DNA from: Streptomyces sp. I05A-00742
Lineage (GTDB): Bacteria > Actinomycetota > Actinomycetes > Streptomycetales > Streptomycetaceae
Direction: 5' to 3'
Length of the DNA: 64,000 nucleotides
Assembly: GCF_013055795.1 (NCBI RefSeq)
Contig: NZ_JABETO010000005.1
Span: forward strand, 62,001 to 126,000
In this document: positions 42,764 through 51,969 of the stretch, one piece after another
Position numbering within the stretch: the first letter of the stretch is position 1
Layout: every line of letters begins with the position of its first letter
Made by a program: the position numbers and the translations under genes
The notes under the pieces: model-generated
What the model was told of the DNA's origin: nothing
Database searches by the model: none
The model's input: the letters and a program-made list of their open reading frames with translations, nothing else

Positions 42764-43030
42764 TCAGGCGGTGGCCTTGCCGCCCCCGGCCCCGCTGTCG
42801 GCGGCAGCGGCGGCGGGAGCCGGGGCGGCGCCCTCCGGCGCCTCCTCGAAGTCCACCCGCTTCATGTGCTTCGTCATGCTCTTCATCAGGAGCCACACGG
42901 CGGCACCGATGACGGCGAAGACGATGAAGCCCAGGACACCGGGGGTGACCTTGTTCTTGTCCAGGTCGTCTCCGGCGGCGGCGAGCGGCACGAGGTGGGT
43001 GACGGCCAGGGAAGCAGTCGCGCTCATCAT
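42764..43030 (-). CDS. Small membrane protein downstream of mca
   Basis: 88 residues; ATG 43030 or the adjacent ATG 43027. Short N-terminal part (TASLAVTHLVPLAAAGDDLDKN), one strong helix VLGFIVFAVIGAAVWLLMKSM, then KHMKRVDFEE and an Ala/Pro tail. The tail's DFEEAP phrase is characteristic of a small Streptomyces membrane protein that regularly follows mca. It begins four bases after the mca stop codon, so it is translated as part of that operon. Function unknown. Confidence 0.8.
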   Translation of the reverse strand: MMSATASLAVTHLVPLAAAGDDLDKNKVTPGVLGFIVFAVIGAAVWLLMKSMTKHMKRVDFEEAPEGAAPAPAAAAADSGAGGGKATA

Positions 43031-43034
43031 GGAC

Positions 43035-43904
43035 TCAATTGTTGCGGATGCCCGCGAAGAGGTCGTCCTCGGGGAGGGACGTGCCGACGAGAGACTTCGC
43101 GAGCTCGTACTCCTCGGTCGGCCAGACCTCCCGCTGGAGGTCCATCGGCACCCGGAACCAGCCGCCGTCGGGGTCGATCTGCGTGGCGTGGGCGATCAGC
43201 GCCTTGTCACGGATCTCGAAGAAGTCGCCGCAGGGGACGTAGGTCGTGAGGGTGCGCTCACGGCCCATCGAGTCCCAGCGCTCCAGCCACTCCCCGTAGG
43301 GCGACTCCATGCCGCGCTCCAGCAGCGCGTCGTGCAGCGCCTGGGTGCGCGGCCGGTTGAAGCCCTGGTTGTAGTAGAGCTTGAGCGGCTGCCACGGCTC
43401 GCCGGCCTCGGGGTAGCGCGACGGGTCGCCGGCCGCCTCGAAGGCCACCATCGAGATCTTGTGGGTCATGATGTGGTCGGGGTGCGGGTAGCCGCCGTTC
43501 TCGTCGTACGTGGTGATCACGTGCGGCTTGAACTCGCGGATCAGCTTCACCAGCGTCCCCGCCGCCTCGTCGACGTCCTGGAGCGCGAAGCAGCCGTCGG
43601 GCAGCGGGGGCAGCGGGTCGCCCTCGGGCAGCCCGGAGTCCACGTAGCCCAGCCATTCCTGCTTGACGCCCAGGATGTCCCGGGCCTCGTCCATCTCCTT
43701 GGCGCGGACCTCGTGGATGTGCTCCTCGATGTAGGGGTCCCCTTGGAGCTTGGGGTTGAGGATGGAACCGCGCTCCCCACCCGTGCAGGTGGCGACCAGC
43801 ACGTCCACCCCCTCGGACACGTACTTGGCCATCGTGGCCGCGCCCTTGCTCGACTCATCGTCGGGGTGGGCGTGAACGGCCATCATTCGCAGCTGCTCAG
43901 TCAA
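43035..43904 (-). CDS. mca: Mycothiol S-conjugate amidase
   Basis: 289 residues starting at TTG 43904 (MTEQLRMMAVHAHPDDES after initiation), chosen because GAGG lies eight bases upstream and streptomycete homologues begin MTEQLR; GTG 43922 would add six residues. LmbE/PIG-L fold: zinc site HPDD (13-16), GERGSILNP, and the His of YPHPDHIMTH. It cleaves mycothiol-toxin conjugates into a mercapturate and GlcN-Ins, a detoxification step unique to actinobacteria. It is divergent from the DUF4307 gene. Confidence 0.95.
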   Translation of the reverse strand: MTEQLRMMAVHAHPDDESSKGAATMAKYVSEGVDVLVATCTGGERGSILNPKLQGDPYIEEHIHEVRAKEMDEARDILGVKQEWLGYVDSGLPEGDPLPPLPDGCFALQDVDEAAGTLVKLIREFKPHVITTYDENGGYPHPDHIMTHKISMVAFEAAGDPSRYPEAGEPWQPLKLYYNQGFNRPRTQALHDALLERGMESPYGEWLERWDSMGRERTLTTYVPCGDFFEIRDKALIAHATQIDPDGGWFRVPMDLQREVWPTEEYELAKSLVGTSLPEDDLFAGIRNN

Positions 43905-44008
43905 GGCTCGATCCTCAGTCACTCGTCTCGGCAGACGCCTCCTATAGTGACCGAAGCGGGAGCCGTTTCATTCCGCGTTCACAAATCGGCGTCCGGGAGG
44001 CGATGATC

Positions 44009-44419
44009 ATGGCTGCGCAGCGCGAGGCCCTGCCCGACGGGCGTTACGGCCGCTCTGCGGAGGAGCGCGCGAACCGCAAGCTCAAGATCATCGGCGGGAC
44101 GCTGGGGGTGGCGCTGCTCGGCTTCGTCGCCTGGGCCGGCGTGCATTACGTCACCAAATCGGACGTCAGCGGCCAGCTCGTCCGTTTCAAAACGGTCTCC
44201 CCGACCTCGGTCCAGGCGGTCCTGGAGATCCGCAAGGAGAAGGGCGACACGGGGGTCTGCACCGTCCGGTCGCTGGGCGAGGACGGCGCCGAGGTCGCCC
44301 GCAAGGACGTCACCGTGGACCGGCGTGAGACGCACTTCACTGAGCTGGTCACGCTGCGCACCACCGCGCGGGCCCGCACCACCCAGCTGGAAGGCTGCAG
44401 GACCGCCGGCTCCCAGTGA
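44009..44419 (+). CDS. DUF4307 membrane protein
   Basis: 136 residues from ATG 44009, eight bases after GGGAGG; ATG 44003 is too near the ribosome site. An N-terminal PDGRYGRSAEERANRKLK, one transmembrane helix IIGGTLGVALLGFVAWAGVHY, and an external beta-rich domain (VSGQLVRFKTVSPTSVQAVLEI ... CTVRSLGEDGAEV ... LEGCRTAGS) with two cysteines. This is the DUF4307 family, conserved next to mca and greA in actinobacteria, function unknown. Confidence 0.9.
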   Translation: MAAQREALPDGRYGRSAEERANRKLKIIGGTLGVALLGFVAWAGVHYVTKSDVSGQLVRFKTVSPTSVQAVLEIRKEKGDTGVCTVRSLGEDGAEVARKDVTVDRRETHFTELVTLRTTARARTTQLEGCRTAGSQ

Positions 44420-44549
44420 GCCCCGGCACACCCCGGGCACGCCCCGGCACACCCTCGGGGAGACCCCGCCGCACGCCGCTGACCAGGCTTGATGCGATTC
44501 TTGTGGGTTTTCGTTCCACGACTTCTTCCCCCATTCCGGACGTAATTGT

Positions 44550-44555
44550 TAGGCT
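44550..44555 (+). promoter_or_regulatory. Candidate -10 of greA
   Basis: TAGGCT in an AT-richer patch about 100 bp before the greA start. A -35 is not obvious at 17-18 bp, so this is tentative. Confidence 0.35.
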
Positions 44556-44653
44556 CGTGGTTTCGCCCGCCTTTGGAGGTGCACCCTTCTGAGTAGGGCG
44601 TTCATTTGTATCCGTGACCCCGAAGTTTTTCCCAGCACCGACGAGGAGCACCT

Positions 44654-45151
44654 GTGACCCAGACCAGCGACAGCGTCACCTGGCTGACTCAGGAGGCGTA
44701 CGACCAGCTCAAGGCCGAGCTGGAGTACCTGTCTGGTCCCGCTCGCACCGAGATCGCGGCCAAGATCGCCGCGGCGCGCGAGGAAGGTGACCTGCGAGAG
44801 AACGGCGGGTACCACGCGGCCAAGGAGGAGCAGGGCAAGCAGGAGCTCCGTGTGCGGCAGCTGACGCAGCTGCTCGAGCACGCGAAGGTCGGCGAGGCCC
44901 CGGCCGCCACCGGCGTGGTCGCCCCCGGCATGGTCGTCACCATCGCCTTCGACGGTGACCCGGACGACACCATCAAGTTCCTGCTCGCCTCCCGTGAGTA
45001 CGCGAGCTCGGACATCGAGACGTACTCGCCGCAGTCCCCGCTGGGCACCGGCGTCAACGGCAAGAAGGTCGGCGAGGACGCCGAGTACGAGCTGCCGAAC
45101 GGCCGCAAGGCGAAGGTCCGCATCATGGACGCCACGCCCTACCAGGGCTGA
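44654..45151 (+). CDS. greA: Transcription elongation factor GreA
   Basis: 165 residues from GTG 44654 after GAGGAG. The N-terminal coiled coil (TQEAYDQLKAELEYLSGPAR ... REEGDLRENGGYHAAKEEQG) includes the conserved acidic tip DLRENGGYHAAKE that inserts into the RNA polymerase channel to stimulate transcript cleavage. The C-terminal FKBP-like domain has VAPGMVVTIAFDGD and ASSDIETYSPQSPLG. Standard length. A hairpin terminator follows. Confidence 0.96.
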   Translation: MTQTSDSVTWLTQEAYDQLKAELEYLSGPARTEIAAKIAAAREEGDLRENGGYHAAKEEQGKQELRVRQLTQLLEHAKVGEAPAATGVVAPGMVVTIAFDGDPDDTIKFLLASREYASSDIETYSPQSPLGTGVNGKKVGEDAEYELPNGRKAKVRIMDATPYQG

Positions 45152-45166
45152 GCACAGCACGCTCCC

Positions 45167-45196
45167 CGGCCCCGGACCGCAGAGGTTCCGGGGCCG
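45167..45196 (+). terminator. greA terminator hairpin
   Basis: CGGCCCCGGA (45167-45176) and TCCGGGGCCG (45187-45196) form a perfect 10-bp stem with a 10-nt loop just after the greA stop. Confidence 0.75.
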
Positions 45197-45275
45197 TTCG
45201 GCGTCCGAGGGCACCCCCCCCCGTCGACCGGTGCCGCCACCGCCCCGCGCCTCACCCCACGCCTCACCCCGTGCC

Positions 45276-46136
45276 TCACCCGGTGGCCGACCGGTACTTC
45301 CGCACCGCCAGCCACCGGAACACCACGATGATCAGCGCCGACCAGATCAGCGACGCCCACACCGGATGCTGCATCGGCCAGGCCGAGGGCACCGGATAGC
45401 CCGCCGGCAGATTGCCGAAGAGCTCCCGGGCCGCCTGCACGGTGGAGCTGAAGGGGTTCCACTCGGCGATCACCCGCAGCACGGTCGGCATGTTGTCCGA
45501 CGGCACGAACGCGTTCGAGATGAACGTCAGCGGGAACAGCCAGATCAGCCCGCCGGAGGTGGCCGCCTCCGGCGTCCGCACCGAGAGCCCGATCAGTGCG
45601 CCGATCCACGAGAAGGCGTACCCGAGCAGGAGCAGCAGGGCGAAGCCCGCCAGTGCCTTCGGCACCCCCTCGTGGATCCGCCAGCCCACGATGGCCGCGA
45701 CGATCGCCAGCACCACCAGGGTCAGCGCGGTCTGGACGAGGTCGGCGAGGGTCCGTCCGGTCAGCACCGCGCCCCGGGCCATGGGCAGCGACCGGAACCG
45801 GTCGATGAGCCCCTTGTGCATGTCGTCGGCGATCCCCGCCCCCGCTCCCGCGGTGGCGAAGGTGACCGTCTGCGCGAAGATGCCCGCCATGAGGAACTCG
45901 CGGTAGACCGCCGACTGCGTACTGCCGCCGACGGCGATCGAGCCGCCGAAGACGTAGCTGAACAGCACCACGAACATGATCGGCTGGACGAGGCCGAAGA
46001 CGACCACTTCGGGGATCCGCACCATCCGGATCAGATTCCGCTGGGCGACGACCAGGGAGTCGTGGACGGATTGGCCGACGCCGCCGCCCCTCCCGGCCGC
46101 CGGCCTCCTGGGCACGGCCCGGTCGACGGCGGTCAC
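45276..46136 (-). CDS. ABC-2 type permease, DrrB-like
   Basis: 286 residues from GTG 46136, overlapping the ATPase stop (GTGA). Six hydrophobic segments. It starts with SLVVAQRNLIRMVRIPEVVVF and has LVQPIMFVVLFSYVFG, the ABC-2 segment IADDMHKGLIDRFRSLPMAR and LIWLFPLTFISNAFVPSDNMP, all characteristic of DrrB/daunorubicin-type resistance permeases. It forms an exporter with the adjacent ATPase for a hydrophobic compound or antibiotic that is not identifiable from sequence. Confidence 0.92.
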   Translation of the reverse strand: MTAVDRAVPRRPAAGRGGGVGQSVHDSLVVAQRNLIRMVRIPEVVVFGLVQPIMFVVLFSYVFGGSIAVGGSTQSAVYREFLMAGIFAQTVTFATAGAGAGIADDMHKGLIDRFRSLPMARGAVLTGRTLADLVQTALTLVVLAIVAAIVGWRIHEGVPKALAGFALLLLLGYAFSWIGALIGLSVRTPEAATSGGLIWLFPLTFISNAFVPSDNMPTVLRVIAEWNPFSSTVQAARELFGNLPAGYPVPSAWPMQHPVWASLIWSALIIVVFRWLAVRKYRSATG

Positions 46137-47116
46137 GGCAGGGCTCCTTCCTGCTGCCGCGCCGGCTCCCCGCCGGTCTCGGCGGCGTGGCCGGTCAGGG
46201 AGATGAAGACGTCGTCCAGGGTGGGACGGCGCAGTCCGATGTCGTCGATGCCGACGTCCCGCGCGTCCAGCTCGCGGATGATCTCGGCGAGCAGCCGGGC
46301 GCCGCCGGAGACCGGGACGGTGATCTTCCGGGTGTGCGGTTCGACGGCGGACCCGCCGTCGCCGAAGCCGCGCAGGACCGCGTCGGCCACGTCGATGTGC
46401 TCGCGCCGGTGCACGACGACCTCGACGCGCTCCCCGCCGGTCCGCGCCTTGAGCTGGTCGGACGTGCCGCGCGCGATGACCCGGCCGTGATCGACGACGG
46501 CGATGTCGTGCGCGAGGTGATCGGCTTCCTCAAGGTACTGGGTGGTCAGCAGCAACGTCGTTCCACCGGCCACCAGTTCCTGGATGACCTCCCACAACTG
46601 CTGCCGGTTGCGCGGGTCGAGGCCGGTGGTGGGCTCGTCCATGAACATCACGGGCGGGCTGACCACCAGGGCCGCGGCGAGGTCGAGGCGGCGGCGCATA
46701 CCGCCGGAGTACGTCTTGGCGGGCCGGTCGGCGGCGTCGGCGAGGTGGAAGCGGTCCAGCAGCTCACCGGCCCGTTTCTTCGCCTCGCGCCCGCTCAGCT
46801 GGTAGAGCCGGCCGACCATGCGCAGATTCTCACGGCCCGTCAGATACTCGTCCACGGCGGCGAATTGCCCTGACACCCCGATGCTGTGCCGGACCTCGTC
46901 GGGCTTCTTCAGTACGTCGATGCCCGCCACGGACGCCGCGCCGCGATCGGGCCGGATGAGGGTGGTCAGCACGCGCACGGTCGTGGTCTTCCCCGCGCCG
47001 TTGGGGCCGAGCAGCCCCAGGACCGTCCCCTCCGGGACGTCGAGATCGACGCCGTCCAGAGCCTTCACGTCGCCGAAGGCCTTGGCCAGGCCCTCGGCGT
47101 AGATCGCGCCCGGCAT
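46133..47116 (-). CDS. ABC exporter ATPase, DrrA-like
   Basis: 327 residues from ATG 47116. Walker A LGPNGAGKTTTVRVL, Q-loop VSGQFAAVDEYLTGREN, signature YSGGMRRRLDLAAAL, Walker B VMFMDEPTTGLDP and the switch His in LLLTTQYLEEAD. The DrrA-type C-terminal extension (from about 225, with RRPTLDDVFISLTGH) is present. It energises the permease encoded downstream. An unusually symmetrical upstream region (47117-47194) suggests repressor control, but no regulator gene is adjacent; the marR gene at 48.8 kb is the nearest. Confidence 0.94.
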   Translation of the reverse strand: MPGAIYAEGLAKAFGDVKALDGVDLDVPEGTVLGLLGPNGAGKTTTVRVLTTLIRPDRGAASVAGIDVLKKPDEVRHSIGVSGQFAAVDEYLTGRENLRMVGRLYQLSGREAKKRAGELLDRFHLADAADRPAKTYSGGMRRRLDLAAALVVSPPVMFMDEPTTGLDPRNRQQLWEVIQELVAGGTTLLLTTQYLEEADHLAHDIAVVDHGRVIARGTSDQLKARTGGERVEVVVHRREHIDVADAVLRGFGDGGSAVEPHTRKITVPVSGGARLLAEIIRELDARDVGIDDIGLRRPTLDDVFISLTGHAAETGGEPARQQEGALP

Positions 47117-47194
47117 GGAATTTCTCCCCGTTCGGTGACGTAATACAGGATTTTACGTTCACGGGGAGCATTCCGCTCTGTGAACGGAAATTCC
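47117..47194. promoter_or_regulatory. Nested inverted repeats upstream of the ABC exporter
   Basis: Three nested inverted pairs: GGAATTTC (47117-47124) with GAAATTCC (47187-47194), CTCCCCGT (47124-47131) with ACGGGGAG (47161-47168), and GTGACGTAA (47135-47143) with TTACGTTCAC (47153-47162). They lie immediately before the ATPase start. Likely operator(s) or an mRNA leader structure. Confidence 0.55.
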
Positions 47195-47275
47195 GGATAT
47201 TCGGGCTGTTGCGCAGAGCCCGGTTCGGAGCCCGATCCACGAGTCCGGTCCACGGCCCGGCCCCGGACACGCGGC

Positions 47276-48664
47276 TCAGGACAGCACCGGATATCCCGCC
47301 TCACGCAGCGCCGAGCGCACCGCCGCGCAGTGCTCGTGTCCCTTCGTCTCCAGGTGCAGTTCGACCTCCGCCTCCGTGAGCCGCAGCCGGGGATCGGTGC
47401 GGACGTGACCGATGTCGAGGATGTTGACGTCCGCCGCGGACAGCACCTCCAGCAGCGCCGCCAGCGCCCCCGGACGGTCGACGATCCGCAGCCGCAGCGA
47501 CAGGTAGCGGCCCGCCGCCGCCATGCCGTGCCGCAGGACGCCCTGGAGCAGCAGGGGATCCACGTTCCCGCCCGACAGGACCGCCACGACCGGTCCCTCG
47601 AACGAGCGGGGAGCCGCCATCAGCGCCGCCACCGGGCTCGCCCCGGCCGGTTCCACCAGCAGCTTCGCCCGCTCCAGGCAGAGCAGCAGCGCTCCGGCCA
47701 GCTGGTCCTCGGAGACCGTGCGGACGTCGTCCACCAGCCGTTCGACGATCCGGAACGGCACGTCGCCCGGCCGCCCGACCCTGATGCCGTCGGCCATCGT
47801 GACGGGCTCCGCCACGGTCACCGGGTGCCCGGCCGCCAGCGACGGCGGATAGGCCGCCGCTCCGGCCGCCTGCACCCCGACGACGCGTACGTCCGGCCGC
47901 AGCGCCTTGAGCGCCACCGCGATCCCGGCCGCCAGCCCGCCACCGCCGAGGCCCACCACGACGGTGCGCACCTCGGGGCACTGTTCCAGGATCTCCAGCC
48001 CCACGGTGCCCTGCCCGGCGATGACATCGGGGTGGTCGAAGGGGTGGATGAGCACCGCTCCCGTGCGCCGCGCGTGCTCCCGCGCGGCGCGCAGCGAATC
48101 GTCCACCACCTCTCCGCGCAACCGCACTTCAGCCCCGTACTCACGGGTGGCCGCGATCTTCGGCAGCGGCGCGCCCTCCGGCATGAAGACCGTCGAACGC
48201 ACCCCGAGGAGGGAGGCCGCGAGCGCCACCCCCTGGGCGTGGTTGCCCGCGCTCGCCGCGACCACCCCGGCCGCGCGCTCCGCCGCGGTGAGGCCCGCGA
48301 TCCGCACGTACGCGCCGCGCAGCTTGAACGAGCCGGTCCGCTGGAGGTTCTCGCACTTGAGGTGGACCGGGGCGCCGATCAGGCCGGACAGGTACCGGCT
48401 GCCCTCCAGGGCCGTGACCCGCACGACGCCTGACAGGGTCTTCTGCGCCCGCCGCACGGCGTCCAGCGTGACGGGCAACGCGACGGGCAGGGGGTCGCGG
48501 CCCGCCGCCGGGCCGGGATCGCGGGGGTCACCGGCGCCGGACGGGCCGGAGGAACCCGCGGACGGCACGGCCCCGGAGGCCGGACCGGACGCGGGGGACG
48601 AAGGGGGCGGATCAGGCGTAAGGAACACCGCGTGATCGCCGCCGTCCCCCACTCGTGCAGCCAT
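47276..48664 (-). CDS. ilvA: Threonine ammonia-lyase
   Basis: 462 residues from ATG 48664. A Pro/Gly/Ser-rich N-terminal extension of about 65 residues is unusual for the family (about 400); a later start is possible but no better one was found. The PLP-binding lysine K114 is in RTGSFKLRGAYVR; ASAGNHAQGVALAA and VVVGLGGGGLAAGIA (phosphate loop) follow, and VVAVLSGGNVDP. A C-terminal ACT domain (about 385-462, LRLRIVDRPGALAALLEVLS) indicates allosteric control of the tdcB/ilvA short-form type. It converts threonine to 2-oxobutyrate and ammonia, the first step to isoleucine, or in catabolism. Confidence 0.92.
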   Translation of the reverse strand: MAARVGDGGDHAVFLTPDPPPSSPASGPASGAVPSAGSSGPSGAGDPRDPGPAAGRDPLPVALPVTLDAVRRAQKTLSGVVRVTALEGSRYLSGLIGAPVHLKCENLQRTGSFKLRGAYVRIAGLTAAERAAGVVAASAGNHAQGVALAASLLGVRSTVFMPEGAPLPKIAATREYGAEVRLRGEVVDDSLRAAREHARRTGAVLIHPFDHPDVIAGQGTVGLEILEQCPEVRTVVVGLGGGGLAAGIAVALKALRPDVRVVGVQAAGAAAYPPSLAAGHPVTVAEPVTMADGIRVGRPGDVPFRIVERLVDDVRTVSEDQLAGALLLCLERAKLLVEPAGASPVAALMAAPRSFEGPVVAVLSGGNVDPLLLQGVLRHGMAAAGRYLSLRLRIVDRPGALAALLEVLSAADVNILDIGHVRTDPRLRLTEAEVELHLETKGHEHCAAVRSALREAGYPVLS

Positions 48665-48839
48665 GCCGCCAGTCTCGCAGCCCGGCGCCCGCCGCGGGCC
48701 CGCCGTCCGGACGAACGGGCCCCGCATCCATACGAACCGACCGGTTTGCCCAGCAGCGGCACGCGCACCCGTCCGGCCGCGTACTCTGTCCCCCATTCCC
48801 GAGCAATTCCAGCCCGCCGCACGAAGTGAGTCCCCAGCC

Positions 48840-49340
48840 ATGCCCACCCCTCCGGACATGACGACCGACCTCGCACCAGGTGTCCTCGACACTCTCCAGC
48901 ACCAGGTTGCCGTCTTCGCCCGTCGCGCAGAACAGACCCGGCTCGGCGGCGTCGGCCGGGTCCACAACTCCATGGACCGCGCCGCCTACCTGCTGCTCAA
49001 CCGCCTCGACCAGGAAGGCCCGATGGGCGTCAAAGCGCTCGCCGCGGGCATGGGCATCGACTCCTCGACCGTCACCCGCCAGGTGGCGCCCCTCGTCGAC
49101 ACCGGCCTGGTCAAGCGCACCTCGCACCCCGAGGACGGCCGGGCCGTCGTCCTCCAGCTCTCCCCGCGCGGCAAGGCGCGGCTGGACGAGGTCCGCGCCT
49201 CGCGCCGGCAGCTGATGGCGCTGTGCACGGAGGGCTGGTCGGAGGAGGAGCGGGCGGTGTTCTGCACCCTGCTCACCCGGTTCAACTCGGCGCTGTCCGA
49301 GGTCCACAGCGCGCTTCCGCAGGTGCCGCCCGCTTCCTGA
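48840..49340 (+). CDS. MarR-family transcriptional regulator
   Basis: 166 residues from ATG 48840 (an in-frame ATG at 48858 is an alternative). Winged helix-turn-helix of the MarR family: AAYLLLNRLDQEGPMGVKALA, MGIDSSTVTRQVAPLVDTGLV as recognition helix region, and the wing KRTSHPEDGRAVVLQLSPRGK. The C-terminal dimer helices include WSEEERAVFCTLLTRFNSAL. Divergent from ilvA with 175 bp between, so it may act on that region or on the ABC exporter; no palindrome proves this. Confidence 0.9.
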   Translation: MPTPPDMTTDLAPGVLDTLQHQVAVFARRAEQTRLGGVGRVHNSMDRAAYLLLNRLDQEGPMGVKALAAGMGIDSSTVTRQVAPLVDTGLVKRTSHPEDGRAVVLQLSPRGKARLDEVRASRRQLMALCTEGWSEEERAVFCTLLTRFNSALSEVHSALPQVPPAS

Positions 49341-49400
49341 CGGCCTCACGGGAGAGGACGAACGAGGACGAACGAGGACGGGCGGACCGGACGAACGAGG

Positions 49401-49453
49401 ACGGGCGGACCGGCACCCCGTCCCCGATCAGGGTCCGCGTCCGGTCCGCCCGT
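49401..49453. terminator. Bidirectional terminator between marR and metB
   Basis: ACGGGCGGACCGG (49401-49413) pairs perfectly with CCGGTCCGCCCGT (49441-49453). A second copy of the left arm at 49378-49390 belongs to a 23-bp direct repeat, and GAACGAGGAC units repeat in front. Confidence 0.7.
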
Positions 49454-49497
49454 GGGTCACGCGCCGGCCCGAGGACCGGCGCCGCGTCGCGGGACGG

Positions 49498-50646
49498 TCA
49501 GCCCAGCGCCTGCTTGAGGTCCGCCAGCTGGTCGTCGACCGCCTCGATGCCCACCGAGAGGCGGACGAGGTCGGCCGGGACCTCCAGCGCGGAACCGGCC
49601 ACGGAGGCGTGCGTCATCAGCCCCGGGTGCTCGATCAGCGACTCGACGCCGCCGAGCGACTCCCCGAGGGTGAACAGCCGGGCCCGGTTGCAGACCTCGA
49701 CCGCCGCCGCCTCGCCGCCCTCGACACGGAACGAGACCATGCCGCCGAAGGACTTCATCTGCTTGGCCGCGACCTCGTGGAGCGGGTGCTCCGGCAGGCC
49801 GGGGTAGTAGACCCGGGTGACCTTGGGGTGCGAGAGCAGCAGCTCGGCCACGCGCTCCGCGTTGGCGCTGTGCCGGTCCATGCGCACGGCGAGGGTCTTG
49901 ATGCCGCGCAGCGTCAGCCAGGAGTCGAAGGGGCCCGCGACGGCGCCCATGGCGTTCTGGTGGTACGCCAGCTCCTCGCCGAGGCCGGCGTCCGCGGTGA
50001 TCAGCGCGCCGCCGACGACGTCGGAGTGACCGCCCATGTACTTGGTGGTCGAGTGCACGACGACATCCGCGCCCAGCGCCAGCGGCTGCTGGAGGTAGGG
50101 GCTGGCGAAGGTGTTGTCGACGACCAGCTTCGCCCCGGCCTCGTGCGCGACCTGGGCGACGGCGGCGATGTCGGTGATCCCGAGCAGCGGGTTGGACGGC
50201 GTCTCCACCCACACGGCCTTGGTGTGCTCCGTGATCGCGGCCCGGACGGAGGCCGGGTCGGAGGTGTCCGCGACGGACCACTCGACGCCCCAGCGGCTGA
50301 CGACCTTGGCGAACAGGCGGAACGTTCCGCCGTAGGCGTCGTTCGGGATCACGACATGGTCGCCGGGCGACAGCAGCGTACGCAGCAGGCAGTCCTCGGC
50401 GGCCAGGCCGGAGGCGAAGGCCAGGCCCCGCACACCGCCCTCCAGCGCCGCGAGGTTCTCCTCCAGCGCGGTCCGGGTGGGGTTGCCGCTCCGGCTGTAC
50501 TCGTAGCCGCCGCGCAGGCCCCCGACGCCGTCCTGCTTGTAGGTGGACACTTGGTAGATCGGCGGCACGACGGCCCCGGTCAGCGGGTCCGCGGCCTGGC
50601 CGGCGTGGATGGCGAGGGTCTCGAAGGATTGCTGCTGGTCGCTCAT
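49498..50646 (-). CDS. metB: Cystathionine gamma-synthase
   Basis: 382-residue Cys/Met-metabolism PLP enzyme from ATG 50646. Signs: the N-terminal [48 protein letters not shown]-like loop, the PLP lysine in [18 protein letters not shown], and the end [15 protein letters not shown] ... RLSVGIE. Such proteins act as synthase (O-acyl-homoserine plus cysteine to cystathionine) or lyase; actinobacterial orthologues are usually named MetB. Monocistronic, with divergent promoter space of 165 bp shared with the TPR-like gene. Confidence 0.92.
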   Translation of the reverse strand: MSDQQQSFETLAIHAGQAADPLTGAVVPPIYQVSTYKQDGVGGLRGGYEYSRSGNPTRTALEENLAALEGGVRGLAFASGLAAEDCLLRTLLSPGDHVVIPNDAYGGTFRLFAKVVSRWGVEWSVADTSDPASVRAAITEHTKAVWVETPSNPLLGITDIAAVAQVAHEAGAKLVVDNTFASPYLQQPLALGADVVVHSTTKYMGGHSDVVGGALITADAGLGEELAYHQNAMGAVAGPFDSWLTLRGIKTLAVRMDRHSANAERVAELLLSHPKVTRVYYPGLPEHPLHEVAAKQMKSFGGMVSFRVEGGEAAAVEVCNRARLFTLGESLGGVESLIEHPGLMTHASVAGSALEVPADLVRLSVGIEAVDDQLADLKQALG

Positions 50647-50811
50647 TGCTCCGAGAGTAGTACCCGATTTACCGGAATACTCCTGTTCACTTGTAACCGG
50701 CATATGAACGATCGGCCGACCCGCGGAAACGGCGATCCCGTGGCGGTCAGGAACGATCGGACCCGCTGCCTCGTCCTAACGTCGTCGGCCCCTTCGCACC
50801 CGGGACAGCTC

Positions 50812-51882
50812 ATGGAGTTTCTGCTCATCCTCCTCGCCCTCGTCATCATCTGTGGCGTCGTCGTCGCGCCCGCGCTGCGCCGTCGGCGCGCGGCACAGGA
50901 CGCGCTGCGGGGCGCCGGCACGGCCGTCGACCCGTCGTACGGGCACGGCTTCGTCCCCCCCGAGCGGCTGGACGTACGCCTGCCGGGGCCGGACCCCGAG
51001 CTGCTGGCCGCCGTCGAGGAGGCCCGCCGCACCCAGGACTGGAAGCCGGCCGCCGAGCTGCTGGCCCGCACCCCCGCCGACAGCAACGCCGAGCTGCGCT
51101 GGCAGCGCGTCCAGACGCTGGCCGGGGCCGCCGCGCAGGAGCTGGCGGAGACGCCCGGCACCGGCGGCATGTGGCTGCGCCACTGGCGTGTGGTGGCCCC
51201 CAAGGACGCGGGCGGCGCGGCCGTCCAGGCCGAGTTCCTGGTGCAGCAGGCGCTGCGCGACCCGTCCTCCCAGGACTACCGCATGATCCTGGAGGAGGCC
51301 CGGACCGTGTGCGCCGAGGCCGCGCTGCTCGCGCCGGGCGACCCCGTCCCGTACATCGTCGAGCTGAACATCGCCCGGGGCCTCGGGGCGAGCGAGGCGG
51401 AGTTCCAGTCGGCCTGGGAGACCGTGCTCTCCCGCGCCCCGCAGCACATGGGGGCGCACCTGGTGGCGCTGCGCTACTGGAGCGCGAAGTGGCACGGCTC
51501 GCAGGAGCGGGCCGACGCCTTCGCCCGGCAGGCCGCCGCCGCGGCCCCCGAGGGCAGCCTGCTGCCCGCCCTGCCGCTCTTCGCCGTCCACGACCACCTG
51601 CCCGACATCAACCTGGTCCGCAGCCTCTACGACAGCGTCGTCGTCCGGCAGGCCGTCGAGGCCGCCCAGTACGCCGTCGCCCACGCCCCGGCCCACCACC
51701 CCGTCCTCCCCCACGTGCGGCACCTGCTGGTCTGGTTCCTGGTGAACGCCGGCCGGTACCCGGAGGCCCTGGAGCAGCTGCGCGCCGTGGACGGCCACAT
51801 CGGCGCCATCCCGTGGACGTACGAGCAGGACCCCGTCGCGGCGTACACGGCGTACCGCGCGCGGGCGGTGGCGGGCCTCTGA
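50812..51882 (+). CDS. Membrane-anchored TPR-like protein
   Basis: 356 residues from ATG 50812. An N-terminal anchor MEFLLILLALVIICGVVVAPAL, a short linker, then alpha-helical repeats of the tetratricopeptide kind: KPAAELLARTPADSNAELRW, VCAEAALLAPGDPVPYIVEL, QERADAFARQAAAAAPEGSL and HVRHLLVWFLVNAGRYPEAL. The W-RxQ-L-A-A pattern and block order recur in the gene at 60859-61914, so the two are distant paralogues. Probably cytosolic face, protein-protein contacts; function unknown. Confidence 0.8.
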   Translation: MEFLLILLALVIICGVVVAPALRRRRAAQDALRGAGTAVDPSYGHGFVPPERLDVRLPGPDPELLAAVEEARRTQDWKPAAELLARTPADSNAELRWQRVQTLAGAAAQELAETPGTGGMWLRHWRVVAPKDAGGAAVQAEFLVQQALRDPSSQDYRMILEEARTVCAEAALLAPGDPVPYIVELNIARGLGASEAEFQSAWETVLSRAPQHMGAHLVALRYWSAKWHGSQERADAFARQAAAAAPEGSLLPALPLFAVHDHLPDINLVRSLYDSVVVRQAVEAAQYAVAHAPAHHPVLPHVRHLLVWFLVNAGRYPEALEQLRAVDGHIGAIPWTYEQDPVAAYTAYRARAVAGL

Positions 51883-51969
51883 GGGCTCCCCCCGGGGAAT
51901 TCCGCCCGATCCGGACGCGTTCCCGTCCTAGGCACCGTCCGCCGCCCTCCCGCCCTCCCAGGAGTCGTG

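Noticed and set aside
48665-48973. Extension of ilvA upstream of ATG 48664
   Set aside because: It would overlap the divergent marR gene and lacks homology to threonine ammonia-lyases.
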